Shown: in pieces, positions 1 through 8,543 of the stretch
Layout of the letters: every line of letters starts with the position of its first letter
How positions within the stretch are numbered: the first letter of the stretch is position 1
From: an uncultured Enterorhabdus sp.
GTDB taxonomy: Bacteria; Actinomycetota; Coriobacteriia; Coriobacteriales; Eggerthellaceae
Direction of reading: 5' to 3'
DNA length: 57,409 nt
Assembly (NCBI GenBank): GCA_947649205.1
Contig: CANSQM010000017.1
Coordinates: 1 to 57,409 of the forward strand
Translations under genes and position numbers: made by a program
The notes under the pieces: model-generated
Told to the model about the DNA's origin: nothing
What the model saw: the letters and a program-made list of their open reading frames with translations, nothing else
The model's database searches: none

Positions 1-65
1 CAGTTTGGTAGAGCGCTGCGTTCGGGACGCAGAGGCCGCAGGTTCAAATCCTGTCAACCCGACCA
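1..65 (+). tRNA. tRNA-Pro (anticodon CGG), 5' truncated
   Basis: The window opens inside a tRNA, at the D-arm. The anticodon stem CTGCG/CGCAG encloses the loop TTCGGGA, so the anticodon is CGG, which reads the proline codon CCG. A T-arm with loop TTCAAAT follows, then the 3' acceptor strand CAACCCG, discriminator A and an encoded CCA end at 63-65. The 5' acceptor strand and first part of the D-stem lie outside the window. An intrinsic terminator follows directly. Confidence 0.93.
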
Positions 66-75
66 TGAAATTTTG

Positions 76-103
76 AGAGCCGTCCTTCGGGGCGGCTCTT
101 TTT
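76..103 (+). terminator. Intrinsic terminator of the tRNA-Pro gene
   Basis: A 10-bp stem (AGAGCCGTCC at 76-85 with GGGCGGCTCT at 90-99, one G-U pair) is closed by a TTCG tetraloop and followed by a T run. It begins 10 nt after the tRNA CCA end. Confidence 0.92.
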
Positions 104-277
104 CGTGGTTTGCGCGAGAGTCGCGGGCGGCGCGGGACTGCTTCAAAACACCGGCCCCCGCAGGGTGCGCGAGGGCCGGGGAGGGGGCGGCGTGGCGCAC
201 TCTGCGGGAGTGGATGGGGAAAATGCGGGGAAGGGAGCCCGGCGGCCGGCGCTGGGGGCCGGGCCTCGATGCGGGGC

Positions 278-2068
278 CTACTTGCCCGCGGCGGCGTTCT
301 CGCCGGCGATCTTGCCGTAGACCATGCACATGCCGGCCGACAGGCCCTTCAGCGAGATGGGGTACTGTACGGCGAAGCGGCCGCCCTGGGTGGCGCCGGC
401 CACGTACAGGCCGCTGATGAGCTCGCGGTCAGTGTTGTACACGTGGCAGTCCTCATCGGACTCCAGGCCGCCCAGGTTGCCCAGGGTGAGGGCGCACCCG
501 CACTCGGCGGCGTAGAAGGGACCGTTTTCCAGGGGGAACAGGCGCTGGGAGCTCTTGAAGAAGTCGGTGTCCTCGCCGGCGCGGGCCAGCTCGTTGTAAC
601 GCTCGATGGAGGCCTTGGCCGTCTCCGTGTCCATGCCCTCGATCATGGCGAGCAGTCCGTCGATGGTGTCGGCCTTCAGGCAGCGGCCCTCTTCCACGGC
701 CGCCTCGATGTCGGCGGGGGTACGCACATTGATGCGCAGGCCGGAGGCGGTGTACTCGGGCAGGGGCTCATCGCGGTAGATGCAGGCCACGCCGTGGGCC
801 GCGGGGAAGTACGCCAGCTGCTCGGGCCAGGAGGCGTCGAAGAACTGGTAGGCTTTGCGCTGCGGCTGCAGCTCCACCTGGTTCTCCAGCTGCTGGCCGG
901 GCAGATCCTCGTTCATGAAGCGCTTGCCGCGCAGGTTCAGCCACAGGTACCCGTTGTTGCCGATGACGCCGCGGCCGTCGGGGCCGGCACCGCCGCCCAT
1001 ATGGTGGATCATCGGGGCATGCCATTGCTCGATGGCACCGCCGATCCAGGCGCCCATCTTGTGGCCCTCGCCGATGTTGGTGAAGGCGCCGCTCTCATCC
1101 AAGTCGAGGCTCAGGATGCCGATGCCGTTCTCGATGCACTCCGGGGCGTAGAACTTCATCATGTCTTCGTTGGCCAGGTAATCGCCCGTGGCCAGGATGA
1201 CGCTGGGCGCGGTGATCTTGATGTAGCCCTCGGAGCCGGCGGCCTGGGCGTAGATGCCGGCGATGGCGCCGGCCTCATCCTGGATGAGCTTGACGCCCTT
1301 GGTGTTGTAGCGCACCTCGGCGCCGGCGTCCACGGCCGCCTGCAGGTTGTCCTCCATCACCGTGGCCAGGCTGCTGAAGCCCACCGACGTGGGGTAGCAA
1401 GGCAGGTCTTCGGTGGTGTAGTCGTAGGTCTCGGGCACGGGGTACATGTAGGGGAACATGTAGTTGGCCTGGCCCTCGGCGGGAATCTCGGCGTAGCTCT
1501 CGGGGGCCATGTACAGGTTCTTGCTCGCGGCGACGAACCAGTCCAGGGCCGCGCCGGACTCGTCGTAGTAGCGGCTGATGATGCTCTGGCTCACATGGTG
1601 GCTGCACTCCTCCATGTGCATATTCACGACCATCTTCTTATCGAGGAAGCCATCGCCGCGGCCCCACTGGGCCTGGGTCTGGCCGCCGAAGATGGCCATG
1701 TCGCTGGCCACGCTGTTGAGCTTCGGGGACGATTCCAGGCACACGACCTTCGCCCCGGCCTCGGCGGCGGCGCGGGCCGCCGGCACGCCGGCTGCGCCGA
1801 GGCCCACCACGACCACGTCGGCGGTCAGCTCTTCTTCCACTTGCCCGTCATCGATGGTCGGCGCCTCGCCGAGCCAGGGCAGCTCGCCGGTGCCGTCGAA
1901 GCCCGCGGTGCCGCCCGTGGTGGCCAGCGTGTCCGCCTCGCCGGCGGCCGACGGCGCGGGGGCGGTTGTCTGCGGGGCGCAGCCTGCCAGGCCGGCCCCG
2001 GCGATAGCGGCGCTCATAAGCGCGGCTCCGGACAGGAAATTGCGACGAGTGACATTCATTGCGGCCAT
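278..2068 (-). CDS. Tat-exported FAD-dependent reductase (fumarate reductase / flavocytochrome c flavoprotein family)
   Basis: A 596-residue FAD_binding_2-type flavoprotein. Residues 7-30 form a twin-arginine signal (TRRNFLSG) ending in a lipobox-like LAGC with Cys30, so the mature protein is probably membrane-tethered outside the cytoplasm. A dinucleotide-binding fold (VVVVGLGAAGVPAA, about 85-98) follows, and the family's C-terminal flavin-contact segment (GLYVAGATQGG) is near the end. There is no cytochrome or FMN-binding domain, so electrons must come from a separate donor. The ATG at 2068 is preceded by GGGAGG at 5-nt spacing; the reading frame runs further upstream, but the Tat signal fixes the start here. 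It is divergent from the LuxR-type regulator at 2411, which probably controls it. The substrate (an organic electron acceptor such as an enoate, keto acid or steroid) cannot be told from sequence. Confidence 0.88.
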   Translation of the reverse strand: MAAMNVTRRNFLSGAALMSAAIAGAGLAGCAPQTTAPAPSAAGEADTLATTGGTAGFDGTGELPWLGEAPTIDDGQVEEELTADVVVVGLGAAGVPAARAAAEAGAKVVCLESSPKLNSVASDMAIFGGQTQAQWGRGDGFLDKKMVVNMHMEECSHHVSQSIISRYYDESGAALDWFVAASKNLYMAPESYAEIPAEGQANYMFPYMYPVPETYDYTTEDLPCYPTSVGFSSLATVMEDNLQAAVDAGAEVRYNTKGVKLIQDEAGAIAGIYAQAAGSEGYIKITAPSVILATGDYLANEDMMKFYAPECIENGIGILSLDLDESGAFTNIGEGHKMGAWIGGAIEQWHAPMIHHMGGGAGPDGRGVIGNNGYLWLNLRGKRFMNEDLPGQQLENQVELQPQRKAYQFFDASWPEQLAYFPAAHGVACIYRDEPLPEYTASGLRINVRTPADIEAAVEEGRCLKADTIDGLLAMIEGMDTETAKASIERYNELARAGEDTDFFKSSQRLFPLENGPFYAAECGCALTLGNLGGLESDEDCHVYNTDRELISGLYVAGATQGGRFAVQYPISLKGLSAGMCMVYGKIAGENAAAGK

Positions 2069-2410
2069 GATAACCTCCCAGTTTCTCGAGGGGAGCGCGT
2101 TGCGGCTGCGCCCCCGCGCCCCCGCTTTTCGAGGGCTTCGTCTCTGAAGCGACCCGCCTTCCGAATCGCTGGGCCCATCATGGCGGTCCGGGGGCTCCGT
2201 GGCATCCACCGCGAGGGTCGAATCGGGGTTGAAAGAGGGGAAAGGGGAAGCGGGGCATGGTGGAAACCACGGGACATTGCGGTCGATGGCAAGCAAAACC
2301 CCAGGTGGGCCATCGTCCGTTAGGGTTGAATGGGCGCCCCCGTGCTTTTCGCCGCGCTCGTCGTCGGGCGCTCGTTCTTATGCCATAATGGCGTCGGAAG
2401 GGAGGAGTGT
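2069..2410. promoter_or_regulatory. Divergent intergenic region between flavoprotein and LuxR-type regulator genes
   Basis: These 342 bases carry no gene I would defend; long frames crossing them are extensions of the flanking genes. A -10-like CATAAT with an upstream TG (2381-2389) lies 21 nt before the regulator start and is the likely regulator promoter. The flavoprotein ribosome-binding site is at 2074-2079 (minus strand). No strong palindrome stands out as the operator. Confidence 0.5.
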
Positions 2411-4012
2411 ATGAGTGAGCGTTCGTCCATAGGGGTGCGGCCGGAGCATATTCGCTATGCCGTTGGCTATGCGTGCACCAACGCATGGGGCATCATGATG
2501 CTCTATGTGCCCTGGACCGGCTCGCTCGCCTTCTCGCTGCAGGCCCTGCTTTCCATGGTGCCCGGTTTGGCGACGTGCTTGGGGTGCCTGTTCTTCTTCC
2601 GACGGCGGCTGGCGCTGGCGGGGCGCACGCCCGTGGTGGCTGCGGCCGCGTTCTGCACGAGCCTGGGAACCCTCGCCTGCACCTATCCGGCCCTGGCGCA
2701 TTTGCCCGGCGCGTTCGTGGCGGGCATGGTGCTCTCGGGGGCCTTCGCCATCATTCTCATCATGGCGTGGTTCGATACCTACGCATCCATCGGTCCGCGG
2801 GGCATTATCGTGCTGTCTGGGTGCAGCATCTTGGTAGCGGCGTTGGAGAGCTGGGCCCTCATGCAGTGCGATGGCGCCCTGGCCAGCGTGCTCGTGTCGT
2901 TGCTGCCCATGCTGTCGTTCGTGCTGCTGCCCCTGCCCCCCGCGCCGCAGCCGACCACGGCCGCTGCATCTGCGGCGCTCGGCGAGCTGGAGGCCGCGGC
3001 GCCGACGACGGGGGCCTTCGGCGGCACAGTGCCCGCGAGGGCGCCCGAGCTCGGGTCGGCGCGGACACCCGGCCTGCGGGATGTGCTCCAGGAGGCGGTA
3101 CCCCTGCGTACCCTGGCCGGCTTCGCCATCACGTTCTTCGTGCTCAGCTCCATCACTACCGTCGCGGTGGGGCACGAGACGGCACCGTCGCTGAGCTTCG
3201 CCTCGCTGCTCATTCCCTTGGCGGCCACGGCGTTCTTCGTGGCCAGCGGCCTGTTCGCTCGGGAGAAGATCGACCCTTCCATCTTGTACAAGGTGCTGCT
3301 CGTTGCCTCGGCTGCCTTCGTTTTCTTCTCCTTCTACCTTGGGTACGGCAACGGCGGCCTGTCGCTGCACGCGCACAACGTCATCGAGGTGATGGCCTGG
3401 GTGGTGCTGGCCCTGGGCGCGAAGAAGACGCCCGTGGCGCCTCCGCTGGTATTCGCCATGGGCTGGCTCGCCGAATGCGCGGGCAAGACCTTGGGCCAGC
3501 TGACGGCGCCCCTGCTGGCCGGCGAGCCGCTCGCGTTCATGGCTGTGGTCGTCATGCTGGTGCTTCTGGGCGTCGGCTTCGCCTTCAGTGAGGGTTACCA
3601 CTTGCTCGATGTGGACGAGGGGGAAGAAGGAGGGGCGGCCAGCGCGCCTCAGCGCTCCGTCTCCGTTTGCGGGAGCGCGTCCGGCAAAGGCGTTTCGGGC
3701 CTATCGGGCGGTGGTGCGGAAAACGGTACGGCGGAAGACGGTTCGCGGGCATGCGCAGAGCCCACTTGCGTTGGGGCGGATGCTGCCGAGAATCCCGACC
3801 CCTACGGGGCCTTCTGCGCGGAATACGATCTGTCGCCCCGCGAGAGCGAGGTCTTTCGCCTCTGGGTTACCGGCCACGGCCTGAGGTACATCCAGAATGC
3901 CCTGTTCGTCTCGGAGTCCACGGTGAAGTCGCACCTGCGCAGCATCTACCGCAAATGCGATACCCACAACCGCGACGAGATCATCGCCCTCTTCGAACGG
4001 GAAACGATGTAA
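2411..4012 (+). CDS. Membrane-bound LuxR-family transcriptional regulator
   Basis: A 533-residue protein. The first roughly 390 residues are a series of hydrophobic segments (probably 10-12 membrane spans) without a recognisable enzyme motif. A low-complexity hydrophilic linker follows, then a C-terminal LuxR/GerE helix-turn-helix (SPRESEVFRLWVTGHG to STVKSHLRSIYRK). I chose the ATG at 2411 because GGAGGAG sits at 2401-2407 just upstream; the frame extends upstream to 2330 without a better site. In Eggerthellaceae, regulators with this architecture are commonly encoded next to one respiratory reductase and are thought to sense its substrate or redox state at the membrane. Here the partner would be the divergent flavoprotein (278-2068). 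Confidence 0.85.
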   Translation: MSERSSIGVRPEHIRYAVGYACTNAWGIMMLYVPWTGSLAFSLQALLSMVPGLATCLGCLFFFRRRLALAGRTPVVAAAAFCTSLGTLACTYPALAHLPGAFVAGMVLSGAFAIILIMAWFDTYASIGPRGIIVLSGCSILVAALESWALMQCDGALASVLVSLLPMLSFVLLPLPPAPQPTTAAASAALGELEAAAPTTGAFGGTVPARAPELGSARTPGLRDVLQEAVPLRTLAGFAITFFVLSSITTVAVGHETAPSLSFASLLIPLAATAFFVASGLFAREKIDPSILYKVLLVASAAFVFFSFYLGYGNGGLSLHAHNVIEVMAWVVLALGAKKTPVAPPLVFAMGWLAECAGKTLGQLTAPLLAGEPLAFMAVVVMLVLLGVGFAFSEGYHLLDVDEGEEGGAASAPQRSVSVCGSASGKGVSGLSGGGAENGTAEDGSRACAEPTCVGADAAENPDPYGAFCAEYDLSPRESEVFRLWVTGHGLRYIQNALFVSESTVKSHLRSIYRKCDTHNRDEIIALFERETM

Positions 4013-4101
4013 GTCTTTGGCTCAACCTGGAGAACGCCTATCAGCTCAAAACCATCGACGAATCCGCTTTGCCGAACGTGACGGTGCTGGCCCGCTAGGT
4101 C

Positions 4102-4593
4102 TTACTCGTAGCCCATGGCGGCGAGCTGGTCTTCGTCCAGGCCGAAGTAGTGGCCCAGCTCGTGGATGATGGTCTTGCCGATCTCGGCCACCATCTCGTC
4201 ACGGTCGCTGAAGCAGCGCTCGTGGGGGCCTTTGAACACGGTGATAACCGCCGGGCCGTCCTCGTCGTAGCCGTCGGCCCGCTCCACGAGGGAGAGTCCG
4301 TCGAAGAGCCCGAGCAAGTCGTCGGGCAGCTGATCGCCGTTAAGGCCGTCCTCGCTGGCGCTTACGCTGTCGGCGGCGTCCCACGGCCCGTCATCCCCTC
4401 CGTCGGCCCCGCCCCACGGCGCGCCATCGGCGCCGTCTTCCCACTCGTCCCCATCGTAGCCCAAGTGGTAGGCGCTCGGCTCCTCTTCCCAGACGATGGC
4501 CACGTTCTCCAGGGCCTCCAGGAACTGCGGGGGCAGCCCGTCGAGGGCCTCTTCAATGGCTCGCTCGAATTCCTCGTCGCTCATCTGGTACAT
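4102..4593 (-). CDS. Zincin-type metallopeptidase family protein (PF06262-like)
   Basis: A 163-residue protein ending in a zinc-peptidase signature, HELGHYFGLDE (His144, Glu145, His148, Asp153). The N-terminal part (SDEEFERAIEEALDGLPPQF) matches the start typical of the small actinobacterial 'possibl zinc metallo-peptidase' family. The middle (about residues 40-85) is an acidic Gly/Asp-rich insertion not expected in the core family. The start is supported by AGGGAG upstream, and a -10-like TACAAT lies 32 nt before it (4626-4631, minus strand). No physiological substrate is known for the family. It is probably its own transcription unit, convergent with the regulator at 2411-4012. Confidence 0.85.
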   Translation of the reverse strand: MYQMSDEEFERAIEEALDGLPPQFLEALENVAIVWEEEPSAYHLGYDGDEWEDGADGAPWGGADGGDDGPWDAADSVSASEDGLNGDQLPDDLLGLFDGLSLVERADGYDEDGPAVITVFKGPHERCFSDRDEMVAEIGKTIIHELGHYFGLDEDQLAAMGYE

Positions 4594-4625
4594 GGTGCTC
4601 CCTTCGATCCGGGTTGTGCCGGGCC

Positions 4626-4631
4626 ATTGTA
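4626..4631 (-). promoter_or_regulatory. Probable -10 element of the zincin gene
   Basis: TACAAT on the minus strand, 32 nt upstream of the ATG at 4593. No good -35 is visible. Confidence 0.45.
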
Positions 4632-4767
4632 CCCCATGGCGCCCCAGTCATCGGGGCCAGAGCCCCGAGGCTGCGACGGCTTGCGGGACGGTCGCGGCTC
4701 GTGGGGTGGTCATGGCCCGAAGGATAGTCGCGGCCCGAGGGGCGAGCCCGGAGCGGGGGAGAACCCC

Positions 4768-5388
4768 CTACAGGCTGCCCAGCACGGCCTCGTCGGCGGC
4801 CAGGTGCTCGCGGGTAAGCCCGGCGATGCCGTAGTAGAAGGCGGTACGGGCCCGCTTCTCCACATCGTCGCAGAGGGCCGCCACCCAGGCCAGATGCTCG
4901 CCGAGGAAAGCTCGCTGGGCCGCGATGAGCCCCGCGGGGTCCTCGCCCGCATCGGCGGCCGCGCGGGCGCGGTCGGCCAGGCAGGCCATGAGCTCCAGTT
5001 CCAGGGCCACGTGGTCCTCGGGCAAATCGAAGCTCTCGGGCACGCGCAGGCCCCAAAGGCGGTAAACCCGCAGGATCTCGTCCCGGGCCTCCTGCATGAT
5101 GAGGCCCTCCTCGCTCGTGTACACCGACTCGTAGGGAGCCACCGGATGGGCGCTCATGCTCAGGAACAGCTGGTTGTAGTCGGCGGCCAGGTCGATGCGC
5201 AGGGCCTCGCTGTCGGCCTCCGCGGCCTCGGCGTAGAACGGCGCCAAGGGTCCTTCGGCGTTGGCATCGGCCGCCGACAGGACGGCGGCCACGAAGGCGG
5301 TGTCGGGGGCGGCGCGGAAGGCGCGGGCCAGAAAGCGGTACCCGAGGGCGCGCTCTTCCATGAGCGCTGACAGCTCCGGGGTATTCAT
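4768..5388 (-). CDS. TorD/DmsD-family molybdoenzyme chaperone
   Basis: A 206-residue all-helical protein with the TorD-family landmarks: an APYESVYTSEEG segment (about 83-94) and the PEDHVALELELM segment (about 122-133). These cytoplasmic chaperones bind the Tat leader and apo-form of DmsA/TorA-type enzymes and promote cofactor insertion before export. It lies downstream of the dmsA/dmsB-like genes on the same strand, so its client is probably the product of 6138-8543. The spacing is large (209 nt) and contains a terminator-like hairpin, and there is a separate -10-like TAGAAT at 5443-5448, so it may have its own promoter. RBS AAGGAGA supports the ATG at 5388. Confidence 0.9.
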   Translation of the reverse strand: MNTPELSALMEERALGYRFLARAFRAAPDTAFVAAVLSAADANAEGPLAPFYAEAAEADSEALRIDLAADYNQLFLSMSAHPVAPYESVYTSEEGLIMQEARDEILRVYRLWGLRVPESFDLPEDHVALELELMACLADRARAAADAGEDPAGLIAAQRAFLGEHLAWVAALCDDVEKRARTAFYYGIAGLTREHLAADEAVLGSL

Positions 5389-5442
5389 AGGTGTCTCCTT
5401 GGGTAGGGCGCCGCGGGGCGCGGGTCGGACACAATCCCTGCC

Positions 5443-5448
5443 ATTCTA
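5443..5448 (-). promoter_or_regulatory. Probable -10 element of the torD-like gene
   Basis: TAGAAT (minus strand), 54 nt upstream of the torD-like start and downstream of the terminator at 5519-5561. It fits the -10 pattern seen before several other genes here. Confidence 0.45.
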
Positions 5449-5518
5449 GCGCAGGGCGGTAGCGCTGTCGTGCGGCCCGGGGCAGCCCCAAGGGCGCCCC
5501 GGGCCGCCTCGCACAGGT

Positions 5519-5561
5519 AAAAAGTACGGGCGCCGCAGGGGGAGGGGAAAGCGGCGCCCGT
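5519..5561 (-). terminator. Intrinsic terminator after the dmsAB-like genes
   Basis: Read on the minus strand, an 11-bp perfect stem (ACGGGCGCCGC / GCGGCGCCCGT, arms 5551-5561 and 5526-5536) is followed by a run of five T (5519-5523). A second perfect 9-bp hairpin lies between it and the dmsB-like stop (5568-5589). It separates the reductase genes from the torD-like gene. Confidence 0.75.
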
Positions 5562-5597
5562 CGAAAGGGCCGGGCCGCGGGGCCCGGCCGGGGGTGG

Positions 5598-6134
5598 TTA
5601 GGACACGTACACGCTCGGGGTGGTCTCGCCCTCCATGCGCGCGCCGCCCTTCTCAGCGGCCAGGGCCTCCATCTCGGAGAGCGGGCCGAAGTGCAGCGCC
5701 TGCACGGGGCAGGTCAGCACGCAGTGGGGCTGGTCGTCCTCGCGACCGATGGACAGGCAGGTGTCGCACTTGTCCATCTTGAAACCCTCGCCCTCCACTT
5801 CCACGTACTGCGGAACGCCGAAGGGACAGGCCTGCTCGCAGGTCTTGCAGCCGATGCAGACCGTATCGTCCACGACCACCACGCCGTCTTCCTCGCGCTT
5901 GCTCACCGCACCGGTGGGACAGTTCGCCACGCACAGGGGGTTCTCGCAGTGCATGCAGGACAGGGACTCGAACTTCCGCTTCACGTCGGGGAACGTGCCC
6001 TCGACGGTCTCCTCCACATTGCGGCGCGACACGGTGCCGGCCTCAATCTCGTGCCACTGCTTGCAGGCTACCACGCAGGCCCAGCATTTGATGCAGCGGC
6101 TCGTATCGACGTAGAATCCGTACTGTTCAGCCAT
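5598..6134 (-). CDS. DmsB-like 4Fe-4S electron-transfer subunit
   Basis: A 178-residue ferredoxin-like subunit with four clusters of cysteines: CIKCWACVVAC (about 14-24), CMHCENPLCVANC (about 60-72), CIGCKTCEQAC (about 93-103) and CDTCLSIG...CVLTC (about 124-143). This is the four-[4Fe-4S] wire of the DMSO reductase family. It passes electrons to the catalytic subunit whose gene ends 3 nt upstream (TAA at 6138-6140). It has no signal peptide and is presumably exported as a complex using the catalytic subunit's Tat leader. GAGGGG precedes the ATG at 6134 and overlaps the upstream stop, implying coupled translation. Confidence 0.93.
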   Translation of the reverse strand: MAEQYGFYVDTSRCIKCWACVVACKQWHEIEAGTVSRRNVEETVEGTFPDVKRKFESLSCMHCENPLCVANCPTGAVSKREEDGVVVVDDTVCIGCKTCEQACPFGVPQYVEVEGEGFKMDKCDTCLSIGREDDQPHCVLTCPVQALHFGPLSEMEALAAEKGGARMEGETTPSVYVS

Positions 6135-6137
6135 GGT

Positions 6138-8543
6138 TTACCCCTCACTCTTCGAGATCTTGACGAGCGTCTGCTTCGCCATAGCCGAAGTGAAGCCGTC
6201 GTAGTTCGCAATGGTGTCGTCGTACAGCACGTTGACCTCGCTGCCGCCGTCCAGGCTGCCGTAGCCGGGCAGCCCCAGCTCGTCGCAGGGCTCCCACCAG
6301 CCGCGCTTGGTCATGAGCACGTTGGGCTGGATGGCCTCGAAGAAGCGGGCTACCATCTTGATGGAGCCGTGGGGCGACTCGATGAGCACCCAGTCGCCGT
6401 CGGCGATGCCGTACTGGGCCGCTGTGGCCGGGTTGATCTTCACCCAGGGCTCCGGTTGCAGCTCGCGCAGGTAGGGCACGTCATGGTAGTAGCTGTGGTT
6501 GCACAGGCGGTAGGCATGCACGTCGGAGATGACGAGCGGGTACTCCGCGGCGATCTCGGGGGTGCCGGTGAGGCTCTCCGGGGCGCCCTTGTACACGGGC
6601 AAACGCTCGATCGTGCCCGTGTCGTCGGCGTTGGGCTTGCCGCCGATCCACTCGTTCACGCACTGGACCTTGCCCTGGGGCAGCGTGGCGAACATCTTCT
6701 CGTAGTTCTGGTACTCCGGCTCGGTGGGCTTGGCGCCATCGGTGCGCTCCTTGAAGATGCCGCCCTTCTCGCGCAGCTCTTCCAGGGTCACGCCGGAGCC
6801 GTCCAGCTGCTCGGAGAGCATGGCGTCGATGTCGCCGTTCCAGAAGTCGGCGCCGTAGCCCATCTTCACGGCCAGGTCCAGATAGTACTGCCAGTCGCTG
6901 CGGCACTCGCCCACGGGCTCGGAGATCACCTGGTTGATGCCGATGAACGTGCCGGCCGGGGAGTTCTTCGTGGCGAACTGGTCGGCGGACTCGTACTGGG
7001 TCGTGGCCGGCAGCACGATGTCGGCGTAGTCGCAGGAGGAGTTCCACGCCACGTCCATGACCACGTAGTAGTCGAGCTTCTTCAGGGCCTCGGCCACGGT
7101 CTTGGGCTGGCGGGTGGCCGACATGGGGTTGGACGACTGGGCGAAGATGAAGCGCAGCGGATAGGGCTTCTCGCTGAGAATAGACTGGATGCCCTTGTTG
7201 TAGGCCGTGGTGGGACCGGACTCCTGGGTCACCATGTCCTGGAACCAGCGGGGCGTCTCGGGGCCGACGAGCTTGGCCACGCCGGCCATCCAGCCGTTGG
7301 CGGTGTCCTCTTCGCTGGCCGGCAAACGGTCGCTCAAGAGGTCGATGGGCTTGGTCTTGATGAGCGGCTCGGGCATGACCATGCCGGCTCCGCCGCCGCC
7401 GGCGATGCCGAGGTTGCCGGTGATGGCCTCAATGAGGCAGGCGCAGGCCACGGTCCAGTGGCCGTCAGCCGACTGGTCGCCGATGCCGTTGCCGATGTTG
7501 ATGCCCATGGGCTTGGTGGTGCCCATGAGGCGGGCCACCTCGATGATGCGCTCCTCGGGAATGCCCGTGATGGGGGCGGCCCAGGAGGGCGGGAACTGCT
7601 TGACGTGCTCGGCCAGCTCATCGAAGCCGAGGCACCAGTTCTCCACGAAGTCGTGGTCGTAGAGGTCCTCGCCGATGATGACGTTCAGGAAGGCCAGGGC
7701 CAGGGCGCCGTCGGTGCCGGGGATGACGGGCAGCCAGTAATCGGCGTGGGAGCCCAGTCCCTCCTGCATGGGGCGGATGTCGATGACCTTCATGCCGCCT
7801 TCCTGGGAATCCAGGCGCTTGTTGGGGTTGCCCTGGTTGATGGCGGAGTTCTCGGAGTTGTAGCCCCACACGACGAGCAGCTTGCACTTGTCCAGCTGGC
7901 CGGGGGCCGTGTCGGTGGCCTTTGCGTGCTCCGGGCCGCCCAGGGTGACCAGGCGCGAGAACATGCGCTGGGAGTTGCAGATGGCGGAGTGCAGGTAGTT
8001 CGGCGAGCCGTGCACGTTCAGGAAACGGCGGCCGAGGGAGCCGAGCACCGCATAGAACTGCGGGGAGAGCACGCCGTAGGACTCGGCGCCGTACTGCTCC
8101 TTCTGCTCCTGGAGCTTCGCGGCGATCTCGTCGAGGGCCTGATCCCACGTGATCTGCTCGAACTTGCCCTCGCCCTTTTCGCCCACGCGCTTCATGGGGT
8201 ACAGCAGGCGGTTCGGGGCGTACACGGTGTGCATGGCGGCGTTGCCCTTGGCGCACAGCGTCTTCGAGCCGCGCCCGAAGTTGTTGCCGGCCTCGGGATT
8301 GCCCTCCACGTGCACCCAGCGGCCGTCCTTGATGGTGCACAGGGTGGAGCAGTGGGTGCGGGCGGGGCCGCACATCTTGCACCAGGCGTGCTTGACTTCG
8401 ATAACCGGCTCGGGGCCTTCCTCGCCACCGGTCTGGGACAACTCGTCTTCCTCGAGCGTTTGCGGCGCGCAGCCGCCGAGCATCGCTGCGGCACCGAGCG
8501 CGGCGGCGCCCTTGAGCAACGTGCGTCTGGTGAATTCAGCCAT
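6138..8543 (-). CDS. DmsA-like molybdopterin oxidoreductase, Tat-exported catalytic subunit
   Basis: An 801-residue bis-MGD enzyme of the DMSO reductase superfamily. The N-terminus has a Tat motif (TRRTLLKG) and a lipobox-like LGGC (Cys25). An Fe-S site follows with cysteines at 55, 58, 65 (or 69) and 97; the spacing is looser than the usual C-x2-C-x3-C. The molybdenum-ligand region reads GSPNYLHSAICNS, so the ligand may be cysteine. The molybdopterin-binding C-terminal domain (NPATAAQYGIADGDWVLIES) is intact. AGGAGG precedes the ATG at 8543; the frame extends upstream, but the Tat signal fixes this start. It forms an operon with the dmsB-like gene. No DmsC or NrfD membrane anchor is encoded nearby. 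Terminal acceptor unknown; the neighbouring divergent LuxR gene is the likely regulator. Confidence 0.9.
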   Translation of the reverse strand: MAEFTRRTLLKGAAALGAAAMLGGCAPQTLEEDELSQTGGEEGPEPVIEVKHAWCKMCGPARTHCSTLCTIKDGRWVHVEGNPEAGNNFGRGSKTLCAKGNAAMHTVYAPNRLLYPMKRVGEKGEGKFEQITWDQALDEIAAKLQEQKEQYGAESYGVLSPQFYAVLGSLGRRFLNVHGSPNYLHSAICNSQRMFSRLVTLGGPEHAKATDTAPGQLDKCKLLVVWGYNSENSAINQGNPNKRLDSQEGGMKVIDIRPMQEGLGSHADYWLPVIPGTDGALALAFLNVIIGEDLYDHDFVENWCLGFDELAEHVKQFPPSWAAPITGIPEERIIEVARLMGTTKPMGINIGNGIGDQSADGHWTVACACLIEAITGNLGIAGGGGAGMVMPEPLIKTKPIDLLSDRLPASEEDTANGWMAGVAKLVGPETPRWFQDMVTQESGPTTAYNKGIQSILSEKPYPLRFIFAQSSNPMSATRQPKTVAEALKKLDYYVVMDVAWNSSCDYADIVLPATTQYESADQFATKNSPAGTFIGINQVISEPVGECRSDWQYYLDLAVKMGYGADFWNGDIDAMLSEQLDGSGVTLEELREKGGIFKERTDGAKPTEPEYQNYEKMFATLPQGKVQCVNEWIGGKPNADDTGTIERLPVYKGAPESLTGTPEIAAEYPLVISDVHAYRLCNHSYYHDVPYLRELQPEPWVKINPATAAQYGIADGDWVLIESPHGSIKMVARFFEAIQPNVLMTKRGWWEPCDELGLPGYGSLDGGSEVNVLYDDTIANYDGFTSAMAKQTLVKISKSEG

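Noticed and set aside
110..2323. A 737-residue plus-strand open frame across the flavoprotein gene
   Set aside because: It is the antisense shadow of a well-supported flavoprotein gene; its protein is His/Gly/Ala-rich nonsense with no known fold.
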